DNA from: CAYFPO01 sp964345035
GTDB lineage: Bacteria; Fidelibacterota; Marinisomatia; SCGC-AAA003-L08; GCA-002704045
DNA length: 64,000 nt
Assembly (NCBI GenBank): GCA_964345035.1
Contig: CAYFPO010000007.1
Location: 5,177 to 69,176, forward strand
Reading direction: 5' to 3'
Shown here: positions 27,322-36,409 of the stretch, piece by piece
Layout: each line of letters opens with the position of its first letter
How positions within the stretch are numbered: position 1 is the first letter of the stretch
Notes under the pieces: generated by a model
The model's database searches: none
What the model saw: the letters and a program-made list of their open reading frames with translations, nothing else
Told to the model about the DNA's origin: nothing
Position numbers and translations under genes: made by a program

Positions 27322-27804
27322 ATGAAATACACAATCACATGCATAATAATGATTTCAACATTACTAACGGGGCAATTTAGACCGGAAGAGAGGGAACCAA
27401 ATCCCGGGATGGTGATCAAATGGAAGCTAACTGAATTTCTGGATATTACAGAAGAACAGGCTGAAACATTCTTCCCCAGAGTAAATACCTTGGAAAATGA
27501 CTTAAAATCATTAAGAGAAAAAGACAAAGAACTGTTCAAAGAACTAAACGAAATGATAGATGAAGAGAAGGTCAGCAGTAAGAAAGTTGATAAGATCTTG
27601 GATGAACTCTATACCAATGAAGAAAAACGGTTACAATTAAAAAGAGACCACATCAAAAATATGGATGATATTTTATCACCGGAACAGATGGCAAAATATG
27701 TGGCATTCGAAAGAAGTTTTAAACACAGGTTAAAAGATAGATTCCGGGAAAAAAAACATAAACGTGGTGGATTTCGTAAAAAATTACATAGAGATTGGGA
27801 TTAG
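27322..27804 (+). CDS. CpxP/Spy/CnrX-like periplasmic helical protein
   Basis: 160 aa. Short signal peptide (MKYTITCIIMISTLLTG), then an all-helical charged body: LTEFLDITEEQAETFFPRV near the start and ILSPEQMAKYVAFERSFKHRLK near the end, the two-LTxxQ-like pattern of Spy/CpxP and of CnrX-type sensors. Very basic C-terminus (KKHKRGGFRKKLHR). Four bases after the membrane protein. Likely a periplasmic chaperone or stress sensor for the ECF system (inference). Confidence 0.75.
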   Translation: MKYTITCIIMISTLLTGQFRPEEREPNPGMVIKWKLTEFLDITEEQAETFFPRVNTLENDLKSLREKDKELFKELNEMIDEEKVSSKKVDKILDELYTNEEKRLQLKRDHIKNMDDILSPEQMAKYVAFERSFKHRLKDRFREKKHKRGGFRKKLHRDWD

Positions 27805-28041
27805 CATACATTATTACAGTTAAATTAGTATTATTTCCCAAATGTTTAAAATGCTCACCTGAACAACCGTAGAGTGATGAATGAAGTCACTCCTCCAATA
27901 ATCCATGCTCCTCCGGCGTCCCTATGCCGGAGGAGTATGATATTTATGGAAAAATTATCTCCCTAATATATGGATTTCACGATGTAAATTACTCCCCTTA
28001 AAACTTCTGGCGAAACGTATGTTGAGCCGTTATACTACTCG
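27805..28041. other. Intergenic region with two hairpins
   Basis: A weak stem AGTGA/TCACT near 27871-27890 and a perfect 10-bp stem CTCCTCCGGC/GCCGGAGGAG with an 8-base loop at 27908-27935. The second is not followed by a T run, so it is not a standard intrinsic terminator; it may be a mobile repeat, an mRNA stabiliser or a bidirectional element. No ORF is supported in the 237 bases. Confidence 0.6.
27908..27935. repeat. Perfect GC-rich palindrome (10-bp stem)
   Basis: CTCCTCCGGC pairs with GCCGGAGGAG around the loop GTCCCTAT. It is far more GC-rich than its surroundings and lacks a following U tract. Confidence 0.8.
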
Positions 28042-28398
28042 ATGGATAAAATTAGATTGAATAATATTGAATTGTATGCGTATCACGGCGTAGCACCTGA
28101 AGAAAATCGGCTTGGCCAGAAATTTCAGATTGATGTAGTACTTTCTACAGACTTGACACCCGGAATTGATTCGGATGATATACAAAAATCCACAGATTAT
28201 CAAAAAATATTTAATACGGTATCGGACGTATTTGTAAAGCCGACTAATAAATTGATTGAAACTGCAGCAAATAGAGTTGCCGGTGAACTACTGAAAATGG
28301 AAAATGTATCAGAGGTAATGGTAAAAATCAGAAAACCGTCGGCACCGTTAAAAGGAATTTGCAGGTCTGTTGAAGTAGAAATTATTCGGAGTAAATAA
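28042..28398 (+). CDS. folB: Dihydroneopterin aldolase
   Basis: Cleaves dihydroneopterin to hydroxymethyl-dihydropterin in folate synthesis. 118 aa, normal. Motifs: LNNIELYAYHGVAPEENRLGQKFQIDV at the start, STDYQKIFNTV, LIETAANRVAG and VMVKIRKPSAPLKG. Two bases before folK; the pair catalyse consecutive steps. Confidence 0.95.
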   Translation: MDKIRLNNIELYAYHGVAPEENRLGQKFQIDVVLSTDLTPGIDSDDIQKSTDYQKIFNTVSDVFVKPTNKLIETAANRVAGELLKMENVSEVMVKIRKPSAPLKGICRSVEVEIIRSK

Positions 28399-28400
28399 TT

Positions 28401-28913
28401 ATGAAACACAAAGTATTTCTATCTCTTGGTTCAAACGTTGGTGACAGAATGAAAAACCTTGAACAGGGGATCAACTTTCTCACAGAAAATAACAATGTTG
28501 AATTGGTCCTTACTTCCAACATATATGAAACTGAACCGATGTATAATAAAGATCAAGATGATTATTACAATCTAATTATTGAAGTTAGAACTGTTCTGTC
28601 ACCTGCAGAATTACTTGGATTCATTAAATTAATTGAATTAAAATCAGGTAGGCGAATCTCACAGAAGAGAAATTTGCCACGGGTATTAGATATTGATATC
28701 CTCACAATTGATGATATTGTAATGGAATCCCCCGGTTTGGTGCTGCCCCATCCCAATATACAGGAACGAAGATTCGTTTTGGAACCCTGGGCTGAAATAG
28801 CCCCGGAATTTGTAGTTCCGGCTGCAAACAAGACAGTAAAGGAATTAATGATTATAACCAATGACAATTCAAAAGTAACTATGCTTGAGGAGGAATCTGC
28901 ACCAGCTGTATGA
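28401..28913 (+). CDS. folK: Hydroxymethyl-dihydropterin pyrophosphokinase
   Basis: Transfers pyrophosphate from ATP to hydroxymethyl-dihydropterin, the step before dihydropteroate synthase. 170 aa. Signature LSLGSNVGDRMKNL, YETEPMY, KSGRRISQKRNLPRVLDIDIL and LPHPNIQERRFVLEPWAEIAPEF. Overlaps the kinase gene downstream by 4 bases. Confidence 0.96.
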   Translation: MKHKVFLSLGSNVGDRMKNLEQGINFLTENNNVELVLTSNIYETEPMYNKDQDDYYNLIIEVRTVLSPAELLGFIKLIELKSGRRISQKRNLPRVLDIDILTIDDIVMESPGLVLPHPNIQERRFVLEPWAEIAPEFVVPAANKTVKELMIITNDNSKVTMLEEESAPAV

Positions 28914-29551
28914 AATCAGCCTATCACGTAGCAATTGAAGGTAGTATCGGTGTAGGAAAAACCAGCCTGGCAAAACTCTTGGCAGAACGCCTTTGTGCAC
29001 AATTGATCTTGGAAAAATTTGAGGAAAATCCATTTCTCCCTGATTTTTACCAAGACCCGGAAAGATATTCCTTTCAGACTCAGTTGTTCTTTCTGTTATC
29101 CCGTTACAGACAGCAGATCGATCTTCAACAAACCGATCTGTTTTATAATTGTATCATAACCGATTATATGTTTGCCAAAGACCGATTGTTCGCATCATTA
29201 AATTTGAATGAAAAGGAAATTACATTGTATGATAAAGTGGCCAGTTTACTTGAGAAAAGTATTTCAAATCCAAATCTGGTGATTTTCCTGCAATCTGATA
29301 CCGAACGGCTTATGGCGAATATACGTAAGCGGGGAAGAGAATATGAGAAGCAAATGGACTGGAAATATATTGACGCTTTAAATCAGGTGTATAATGAATA
29401 TTTTTTCAGATATGATGGCAGTCCGCTGATGATTATCAATACCAATGACATAGATTTTGTCAATAATGAAGATGACCTCGAAGAAGTTTTAAACTTTATC
29501 CGTACACCGGTTCACGGAGTGAAATATTATAATCCGGTAAAAAGCCTTTAA
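28910..29551 (+). CDS. Deoxynucleoside kinase (dGK/dAK type)
   Basis: Phosphorylates deoxyadenosine or deoxyguanosine for salvage. 213 aa. P-loop IEGSIGVGKTSLAKLLAE at about 9-26, EKFEENPFLPDFYQDP, the DRS-like element as TDYMFAKDRLFA, and the LID arginines in IRKRGREYEKQMD. folK-dNK adjacency is common in FCB bacteria. Its stop overlaps the next small gene's ATG (TAATG). Confidence 0.92.
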   Translation: MKSAYHVAIEGSIGVGKTSLAKLLAERLCAQLILEKFEENPFLPDFYQDPERYSFQTQLFFLLSRYRQQIDLQQTDLFYNCIITDYMFAKDRLFASLNLNEKEITLYDKVASLLEKSISNPNLVIFLQSDTERLMANIRKRGREYEKQMDWKYIDALNQVYNEYFFRYDGSPLMIINTNDIDFVNNEDDLEEVLNFIRTPVHGVKYYNPVKSL

Positions 29552-29727
29552 TGTTTCTCATCAGGCTGGTGTATCTTGTACTGGTCTGGATGGGCATTGT
29601 ATATCTTATAAAATTGTGGAAAAAATATCGCCTCACCAGAAGTTCACATTACCACACAAATCCATCAAGCAAAAGAAGAAATATAAAATCTGAAATTCAC
29701 GATGCAGAATTTGAGGAAATAGATTGA
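29551..29727 (+). CDS. Small membrane protein of the folB-folK-dNK operon (58 aa)
   Basis: ATG overlaps the kinase stop by one base, and the stop overlaps the next gene's TTG by 4 bases, so the frame is bounded on both sides by coupled genes. It reads MFLIRLVYLVLVWMGIVYLIKLWKK..., one membrane helix (about 3-22) then a basic cytoplasmic tail ending in an acidic stretch (HDAEFEEID). It resembles the short DUF4834-like proteins of this gene neighbourhood, but I am not sure of the family. Function unknown. Confidence 0.75.
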   Translation: MFLIRLVYLVLVWMGIVYLIKLWKKYRLTRSSHYHTNPSSKRRNIKSEIHDAEFEEID

Positions 29728-30752
29728 GAGCAGCGAGAATTCACAATCATGGTGGACCTGAAGTACTGCAGATTGATGATATACCAGAGCCCATTTGCCC
29801 ATCAGATGGAGTAAAAGTGAAAATCCATGCAGCCTCTCTAAATCACCTGGATATATGGATTCGGGAGGGAATTCCGGGATTGCCAATTGAATTACCATTA
29901 ATCCCAGGTTCAGACGGTTCCGGTGAGATCGTTGAAGTTGGAGCTGAAATTTCGGGTTGGAAAGTCGGTGATGCAGTGGTCATTCAGCCGGGTACATTCT
30001 GCGGTAACTGTGATTTTTGCAGGAAAGGTCAGGAAAATTACTGCATACATTATGGAATTATTGGTGAGACAGTAAATGGAACTGACTGTGATTATTTTAT
30101 TACAAAACCAGAAAATCTTCACAAAAAAGCTCACCATTTAAGCTGGGAGGAGGCTGCATCTCTCCAGCTTGTGAGTATGACGGCGTATCAAATGCTCATA
30201 CCCAGGGCTAATCTGCAAAAGGGTGAAACTGTATTGATCTACGGGGCAACTTCCGGAATTGGCTCTGCAGCTATACAAATTGCAAAACATATTGGTGCCT
30301 CAGTAATTACAACCGTTGGATCAGAAGAGAAACAAGCGCACGCAGAAAAAATGGGAGCCGATTTCGTAATACTGCATTCTCAGGATAATTGGATAAAAGA
30401 AGTAAAAAAAATAACAGGCAGACAAGGGATTCAGGTCATATTTGAACATATTGGACAGGCAACCTGGCAGAATTCTATGCGTCTGCTTGGCAAAGGTGGG
30501 AGAGTGGTAACTTGCGGTGCAACTACCGGACCAAAGGTAGATTTTGATCTTAGACATCTATTTATGAAACAGCAGACAATATTGGGTTCAACTATGAGTG
30601 ATATGAAAAGTTTTAAAGCAGTACAGGAATTGATTCATCAAAAAATAATAACTCCATTTGTGGATAAAATATTTCCATTGGAAGAAATTTCAGATGCGCA
30701 TCGTTATCTGGAGAACCGGAAGCAGTTTGGGAAGGTATGTATTTCAATCTGA
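29724..30752 (+). CDS. Zinc-type alcohol dehydrogenase / quinone reductase family protein
   Basis: Medium-chain dehydrogenase/reductase, 342 aa. GroES-like domain at about 25-135 with LNHLDIWIREGIPG and a structural-zinc-like Cys cluster (GTFCGNCDFCRKGQENYC, four Cys); Rossmann domain with LIYGATSGIGSAAIQIAKHIG at about 170. It ends like quinone reductases (FPLEEISDAHRYLENRKQFGKVCI). Likely reduces an aldehyde, quinone or enone with NADPH; substrate unknown. TTG start overlaps the small gene before it. Confidence 0.9.
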   Translation: MRAARIHNHGGPEVLQIDDIPEPICPSDGVKVKIHAASLNHLDIWIREGIPGLPIELPLIPGSDGSGEIVEVGAEISGWKVGDAVVIQPGTFCGNCDFCRKGQENYCIHYGIIGETVNGTDCDYFITKPENLHKKAHHLSWEEAASLQLVSMTAYQMLIPRANLQKGETVLIYGATSGIGSAAIQIAKHIGASVITTVGSEEKQAHAEKMGADFVILHSQDNWIKEVKKITGRQGIQVIFEHIGQATWQNSMRLLGKGGRVVTCGATTGPKVDFDLRHLFMKQQTILGSTMSDMKSFKAVQELIHQKIITPFVDKIFPLEEISDAHRYLENRKQFGKVCISI

Positions 30753-30813
30753 ATGTGAATATCCATTGGCTGATTACGGTAAAATGTTATTATTTTTCGG
30801 GGAGGATATCAGA

Positions 30814-31341
30814 TTGAAAACAGCAAAAATATACCCCATATTTATTGGATTTATTATTCAAACCCTGTTTGCAATCCCAAATTTACATCATGGTGCTGGA
30901 TTCAGATTAACTAATGGTGGTCAAGGGATGTATTATGAATTGGCAGGGAATATAAACCGACTGAATCAAGCCTATTTCAATTCGGGTTTTCATATTGAAA
31001 AATCCCAGTACACAGTAAGCTATTATGGTGAATTCACCGGAAATTCAATGAACTCTGATGTTTTGATACCTGCAGTATTTGGTTACCGAAAGATATTATT
31101 TGACTCAAAGCTTGCCGGGACGATGCGTCCCTATTGGTTTGGTGAGCTTGGGCAAGTGGGACAGCTAACCGGAAATAAACTCAAGAATCTCAGATTAAAC
31201 GGTTGGTCCAGTGAGTGGTCAACGGGAATCGGCCTACAGTTTCGGGCAGGAAGACTCATTCACCGCATCCATGCTGGATATACATCAAATACTTTTATTG
31301 ACGGCAATGCGGTTTTGGGTATAACATTTTTCTGGAAGTAA
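30814..31341 (+). CDS. Small outer-membrane or periplasmic beta-rich protein
   Basis: The open frame runs further upstream, but that part overlaps the dehydrogenase. TTG at 30814 follows a CGGGGAGG site and begins MKTAKIYPIFIGFIIQTLFA, a signal peptide, giving 175 aa. The mature part alternates hydrophobic and polar residues with aromatic ends (FRLTNGGQGMYYELAG, YTVSYYGEFTG, HRIHAGYTSNTFIDGNAVLGITFFWK), ending in aromatic Phe/Trp before the terminal Lys, as in 8-stranded barrels. Family not recognised. Confidence 0.7.
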   Translation: MKTAKIYPIFIGFIIQTLFAIPNLHHGAGFRLTNGGQGMYYELAGNINRLNQAYFNSGFHIEKSQYTVSYYGEFTGNSMNSDVLIPAVFGYRKILFDSKLAGTMRPYWFGELGQVGQLTGNKLKNLRLNGWSSEWSTGIGLQFRAGRLIHRIHAGYTSNTFIDGNAVLGITFFWK

Positions 31342-31356
31342 CACTATGAGTGATTG

Positions 31357-31674
31357 ATGATTGATAAAAAAATAGTCAGCCTATTATTACCTTACTGTAA
31401 CAATCCTGAATCCCTTTACTGTCCAGCCGGGCAACTTCCTTGTGAGAATCAAACAACTTGCTGTGATGTGATCTGTGAGGATGGGTATCATCTTGGAGGG
31501 GAGGATTCTACTGATTGTTTGCTGGATACGACAAATCACGATATTTATTGGGAAATTGATACAATTACTTTCGGTGATATTTGGGATGCTACCGAAATTT
31601 CCACAGGAGTATATTATATTCGATTAGAAACTAATCATTTCACACAAACTCAGGAAGTAACACTATTGAAATAA
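31357..31674 (+). pseudogene. Remnant of a secreted protein with partial sorting domain
   Basis: 105 residues from ATG 31357. No signal peptide. The first half has a compact Cys-rich stretch (CPAGQLPCENQTTCCDVICEDGYHLGG...C), and the end (WDATEISTGVYYIRLETNHFTQTQEVTLLK) is only the last third of a type IX sorting domain; the NPFNP start and middle strands are missing. It looks like the leftover of a larger gene after internal deletion. A short functional peptide cannot be excluded. Confidence 0.6.
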
Positions 31675-31684
31675 TGTGTAATTT

Positions 31685-32035
31685 ATGACTATGGTGGATT
31701 GTTTATTTTGTAAAATTTCTGCAGGCGATATTCCTTCGGAGGTGGTAAAAGAGAATGAAACAGTATTGGCATTCCGGGATATCAATCCCCAGGCACCTAC
31801 CCATATTCTGGTGATTCCAAGAGAACATATTGCTTCTACACTGGACTTGAATAAGGACAATGCTAATGTGCTTGCAGATATGGCACTTCTGGCTCAGGAA
31901 ATTGCGATTGATGAGCGAATTGACGACTCCGGTTACCGCTGGGTGATTAATACAGGTGCAGCGGCAGGACAGACCGTATTTCACATTCACCTCCATCTTT
32001 TAGGAGGAAGACCGATGACCTGGCCTCCCGGATAA
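31685..32035 (+). CDS. HIT-family nucleotide hydrolase (HINT type)
   Basis: Histidine-triad protein, 116 aa, probably a purine nucleoside phosphoramidase. N-terminal DCLFCKISAGDIPSEVV with a zinc-type Cys pair, the block APTHILVIPREHI, and the triad HIHLHLLGGRPMTWPPG at the end. ATG at 31691 is an alternative start. Three bases before smc. Confidence 0.95.
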   Translation: MTMVDCLFCKISAGDIPSEVVKENETVLAFRDINPQAPTHILVIPREHIASTLDLNKDNANVLADMALLAQEIAIDERIDDSGYRWVINTGAAAGQTVFHIHLHLLGGRPMTWPPG

Positions 32036-32038
32036 ACT

Positions 32039-35000
32039 GTGTATATCTCCAATCTCAATATTCAGGGATTCAAATCCTTTCTACCTAAAACCAAACTTAC
32101 ATTTGGAGATGGTATCACCTGCATTGTAGGTCCCAATGGATGCGGTAAAACCAATATTGTGGATGCTATCCGCTGGATCCTTGGTGAACAAAAGACATCT
32201 GTCCTCCGATCTGATAAAATGGATGGAATTATTTTTAATGGAACCAAAACAAGAAAACCCATCGGATTTTGTGAAGTTTCATTAACCATTCATAATGATA
32301 AGGGCCGTCTCCCTGTGGAATATACTGATGTTGAGATAACCCGTCGATTTTATCGTAATGGGGAAAGTGAATATTTTATCAATAAGGTACCGTGCAGATT
32401 AAAAGATATCAAAGGATTGTTCGTTGATACCGGTATGGGTGCCAATGCATATTCAGTTATTGAACTGAAAATGATTGAAACAATTTTGTCACAAAACGCT
32501 GCAGACAGGAGAAGACTCATTGAAGAAGCTGCAGGTATCAGCCAGTATAAACATCAAAAAAACGCAACTCTCCGCAAACTGGAAGCTACAAAATCAGATC
32601 TCGAACGTGTAAAAGATATAATCGCTGAAGTAGAATCCACTGTTAAAAATCTCAATCTTCAAATGAAACGGTTTGAGCGTCATAAAATTCTGGTGGAAAA
32701 AGTCAAAAATACTGAATTGACGTTGGCACAAGCTCAAATTCAACTGTTAAATGAAAAAGAACAACCACTCAGGGAAAAATTAAACAAGGAACAGACTGAT
32801 ACTTCTGCAATGACGGGACAAGTTAGTCTGGATGAATCTTTATTAACAGAGATGGAAACTCAATTTGCAACAGCTAAGGATGATCTCAATAATTGTCAGA
32901 TTGAATTAACGAAAGTTGTAGATAAATTACGAACCACAAATAACAATATTCTGGTGTGGACTGAACAGAAAAAATCCAATGAATTAAGGATTCAGCAATA
33001 TACAGATGAAAAAAACCAATCCGAAGGAAGGATAAAAACCCTGGAGTCACAAATTAAAGAAATCCGGGAAAAAATTAAGACCTTTCAACCTGATATTAAA
33101 AACAGAAAAGAGGATTATGACAGGGTTAAGGCAGAATTCGACACATTGCAATCAGAAACTGAAACCCATCAAAAACAATGGAAAACATTGAGAAATGAAT
33201 ACGATGTGCACATGGATTATATACACCAACTCAGAGCAAAGGCTGAGCGTGCGCGGGCAGGGCTGGAAGAAAAAGAATCCGGAATAATTAGGCTTCAGGA
33301 GGAAATTGTTGACCTTGAAAAGCAGGGTAAAATATTACTGGAAAGTGAAAAAGATTTTAAAACTCAGGTTAAAAACCAGGAACATTTAAACAGCAAACTA
33401 TCTCTTAAATTGGAAAAATTGCAGGAAAATCATTCTCAACTAGAAAATTCCGTTCTCAATAAAAAGGAAGAAATTGTCAAGGAAGAATCAAAATTGGAGA
33501 ATATGTGTTCCAGACTGCAGTTCTATACAGATTTAGTTGAAAATCAGGGAGGTCGATCTTCCGGTATACAGTATGTCATGGAGAACAAAGCTCAGCTTCC
33601 TGGAATTTGCGGTGTGGTATCAGATCTTTTAGATGTGGAGGAATCTCATGCTCTTGCTATTGAGGTAGGGCTTGGAGAAGCAGCGAATTATCTTGTTGTG
33701 GATACCAGAAAAAATGCAATGAATATTTTAAATTGGTTGAAAGAATCTAAAACGGATAGCCAGGTCAGTATCATCCCGCTCGATGTTCTGCCCTCCATAA
33801 GTTTGAATAATAATGGCAGTAAAGAATATGTTTCTGCAGTTCAGTGTGTTAAGTCAAAATCCCGATTTAAGGCGTTGTTTAATCTATTGTTGCATGATGT
33901 AAGGGTGATTACCAATGGAATGGATATCAATACTATTCCTGTAGATAATCCGGAGTTTAATTGGGTGACTCTGGACGGTCAATTCATTGGGAGAAAATAT
34001 GTAATGAAATCATCCCGCGGTACAAAGCACGCAGTTTCTGTAGGCAGGGAGAAAATGATCAAAAACCTGAAAAAGGAAATATTTTCAATAGAAAAACATC
34101 TTTCTGACCTCAGAGGAAACTTGGATTCAACTATAAAGAAAGCTGACAAAAGTCGAAATTATGTTGAAATTGAAGAAGTAAGTTTAGAGTCTGGTATTAA
34201 AAGCTTGTCAACACTGGATAAAGAATTGTCTAAAATTGAATTTATCAATTCTCAAAACATTGATAAATTGAAAAAATCCAGGGAATTTCTCTCAAATTCG
34301 AAAATTTCAATCCGGAATATTGAAATTGAAAAACAAAAAATGAATACTCAGCTGGAAGAATTACAACTAAAAAATGATGCATATAAATCAGAAATTGCAG
34401 AAATTCAAGCCATCCTGGATGATCTACAGTCAAAACGTGTGCAGGTTCAACAAACAGTTCAGGATGCCCGTGTGGCTCTGGTCGAAATAGAAAAAGAAGC
34501 AGATGGATGTGAATACCGCCTGAATACTAATAAAAAATTGAAAACCGACCTTGAAAACAGAATCATGGAATATGATACAAAATCTAAACAACTCAATACT
34601 GAAATAACTGATTTGGTCAAGAAAACTGAATCTGCTGAAATGGATAAGCTAACCGTTGTCAAAAAAAGGGAAAATCTTCAAAAAACCAAAGTTCAATTTG
34701 AAAAAGTGTATAATGAAAAATACGAAGAAGTACAAAATTTACAGAGAGAAATCCGGGAACAGCAAAAAAAGAAGGAAGAGAGTTTGTTAGAACTTCGGGA
34801 TATGGAATTGAAAATTGCCGGAATAGAAAAGGAAAAAGAACTCATCATCAGCAGAATTCGGGAGTTATATCATATATCTGTTCCAAAGGAAGCAATTGAT
34901 TTAGAGACTGTAAATCTTGAAGAATTAAAACAGACTGTTCAAACCATGCAAAGATCCATTGAAAGGATTGGTCCCATCAATATGGCAGTACAGGAAGAAT

Positions 35001-35590
35001 TTGAAGAAGAATCTGATCGGCTGCAGCATCTTCAGGAGCAATATGATGATATTATTGAATCAGAAACGAATCTGGAGGAGACTATCCAAAAGATTGATGT
35101 AGAAGCCCGCAATAAGCTCTTAACTACATTTGATAAGATTGCTGATAATTTCAAAAAAACCTATACAATGTTTTTTGATGGCGGACAAGCACATCTTCGG
35201 CTAATTGGTGAAGATGCAGACCCAATGGATTGTGATATTGAAATTATTGCCCAACCACCGGGTAAACGGACACAGACCTTGAGAATGCTCTCTGCGGGTG
35301 AAAAGGCACTCACCGCTATCTCTCTGCTGTTCGCTATTTATCTCGTCAAGCCATCTCCCTTCTGCATTTTGGATGAAGTAGATGCTCCGCTGGACGATCG
35401 AAATATCAGCAAGTTCACAAATGCCCTCCGTGAATTTGCAAAGGAAACCCAGTTTATTGTAGTAACCCATAACAAACTGACTATGGAAAAATCTGACTAT
35501 CTATATGGAGTAACTCAAGAGGAAGAGGGAGTATCCAAAATTGTATCTGTGAAATTTAATGGAAATACGGTGGAAGTCCCCTCCGCCTGA
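32039..35590 (+). CDS. smc: Chromosome segregation protein SMC
   Basis: Condensin ATPase that compacts and segregates DNA with ScpAB. 1183 aa, full length. Walker A in IVGPNGCGKTNIVDAIRWILGE at about 31-52, two long coiled coils (about 170-500 and 680-1000) around the hinge (about 515-640, GICGVVSDLLDVEESHALAIEVGLG), the ABC signature LSAGEKALTAISLLFAIYLVKPSPF and Walker B ILDEVDAPLDDRN near the C-terminus. GTG start. Confidence 0.97.
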   Translation: MYISNLNIQGFKSFLPKTKLTFGDGITCIVGPNGCGKTNIVDAIRWILGEQKTSVLRSDKMDGIIFNGTKTRKPIGFCEVSLTIHNDKGRLPVEYTDVEITRRFYRNGESEYFINKVPCRLKDIKGLFVDTGMGANAYSVIELKMIETILSQNAADRRRLIEEAAGISQYKHQKNATLRKLEATKSDLERVKDIIAEVESTVKNLNLQMKRFERHKILVEKVKNTELTLAQAQIQLLNEKEQPLREKLNKEQTDTSAMTGQVSLDESLLTEMETQFATAKDDLNNCQIELTKVVDKLRTTNNNILVWTEQKKSNELRIQQYTDEKNQSEGRIKTLESQIKEIREKIKTFQPDIKNRKEDYDRVKAEFDTLQSETETHQKQWKTLRNEYDVHMDYIHQLRAKAERARAGLEEKESGIIRLQEEIVDLEKQGKILLESEKDFKTQVKNQEHLNSKLSLKLEKLQENHSQLENSVLNKKEEIVKEESKLENMCSRLQFYTDLVENQGGRSSGIQYVMENKAQLPGICGVVSDLLDVEESHALAIEVGLGEAANYLVVDTRKNAMNILNWLKESKTDSQVSIIPLDVLPSISLNNNGSKEYVSAVQCVKSKSRFKALFNLLLHDVRVITNGMDINTIPVDNPEFNWVTLDGQFIGRKYVMKSSRGTKHAVSVGREKMIKNLKKEIFSIEKHLSDLRGNLDSTIKKADKSRNYVEIEEVSLESGIKSLSTLDKELSKIEFINSQNIDKLKKSREFLSNSKISIRNIEIEKQKMNTQLEELQLKNDAYKSEIAEIQAILDDLQSKRVQVQQTVQDARVALVEIEKEADGCEYRLNTNKKLKTDLENRIMEYDTKSKQLNTEITDLVKKTESAEMDKLTVVKKRENLQKTKVQFEKVYNEKYEEVQNLQREIREQQKKKEESLLELRDMELKIAGIEKEKELIISRIRELYHISVPKEAIDLETVNLEELKQTVQTMQRSIERIGPINMAVQEEFEEESDRLQHLQEQYDDIIESETNLEETIQKIDVEARNKLLTTFDKIADNFKKTYTMFFDGGQAHLRLIGEDADPMDCDIEIIAQPPGKRTQTLRMLSAGEKALTAISLLFAIYLVKPSPFCILDEVDAPLDDRNISKFTNALREFAKETQFIVVTHNKLTMEKSDYLYGVTQEEEGVSKIVSVKFNGNTVEVPSA

Positions 35591-35598
35591 TAACGCCA

Positions 35599-36285
35599 TT
35601 GTATTCAACGTCCTTCACCAGTTCCGCGAAAATACTTGAACAATTTATTTATCCCCAATCCTGTTGTTCATGCGATGTAAAATTGAATTCAATTGAGATA
35701 TTGTATTGTAATAATTGTTTACAAAATCTACAATCAAGTAGATTAGATAATTGGGTGGAAAACCTTACGATAGGAGATGAACTTAACGCTGCATATTCAT
35801 TGTTCTGGTTCGATGATTTATTACAGGATGTAATTCATCAAGTAAAATATAACGGTTATAAACGTTTTGCAAATTACCTGATAAATTCTTTTGCAGACGA
35901 AATTCAGAAATTATTAATTGGCTGTAATATTTGTGCAATGTTACCAGTGCCACTCCACAAGGTTAAAAAACGGGAACGAGGATATAATCAGGCAGAAGTG
36001 ATAGCAAAGTCAATTGGAAGGATCATTCACTTACCTGTCGAAAACAATCTATTGAAACGAACTCGATGGACACAAACACAAACCAAACTTGATATAGAAG
36101 ATAGAAAGAAAAATACTTATAATGCATTTGCTGTTGTAAAAAATATTACCTACAAAAGAATTTTATTGGTTGATGATGTACTAACTACCGGTGCAACAGC
36201 AAATGCCTGCGCAACTGTAATGAAAAATGCAGGTACAGATTGGGTGGGAGTGTTTACACTAGGAACACCTCTGGTGGAAAATTAG
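35599..36285 (+). CDS. comF: ComF-family phosphoribosyltransferase-like protein
   Basis: 228 aa. N-terminal zinc-binding Cys motif (CCSCDVKLN...YCNNCLQNL, about 21-43), the ComF block LLPVPLHKVKKRERGYNQAEVIAKSI, RTRWTQTQTKLDIEDRKKNTYNAF, and the PRPP loop ILLVDDVLTTGATANACATVM. In other bacteria ComF is needed for DNA uptake during transformation; no other competence gene is near. TTG start 8 bases after smc. Confidence 0.93.
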   Translation: MYSTSFTSSAKILEQFIYPQSCCSCDVKLNSIEILYCNNCLQNLQSSRLDNWVENLTIGDELNAAYSLFWFDDLLQDVIHQVKYNGYKRFANYLINSFADEIQKLLIGCNICAMLPVPLHKVKKRERGYNQAEVIAKSIGRIIHLPVENNLLKRTRWTQTQTKLDIEDRKKNTYNAFAVVKNITYKRILLVDDVLTTGATANACATVMKNAGTDWVGVFTLGTPLVEN

Positions 36286-36409
36286 AATTTTTATTTACGA
36301 AAATTTAAACGATTTAACCCAACCACTCTCTTAATTATTTTTCATCAATAAACCTGTTTGAAATAATCAAGCAAAAAGTGGAAATTTTGGGCGCTGAAAA
36401 TCAAGAAAT

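Noticed and set aside
30658..30813. Upstream extension of the small outer-membrane protein
   Set aside because: It overlaps the dehydrogenase in another frame; TTG 30814 has a strong ribosome site and signal peptide.
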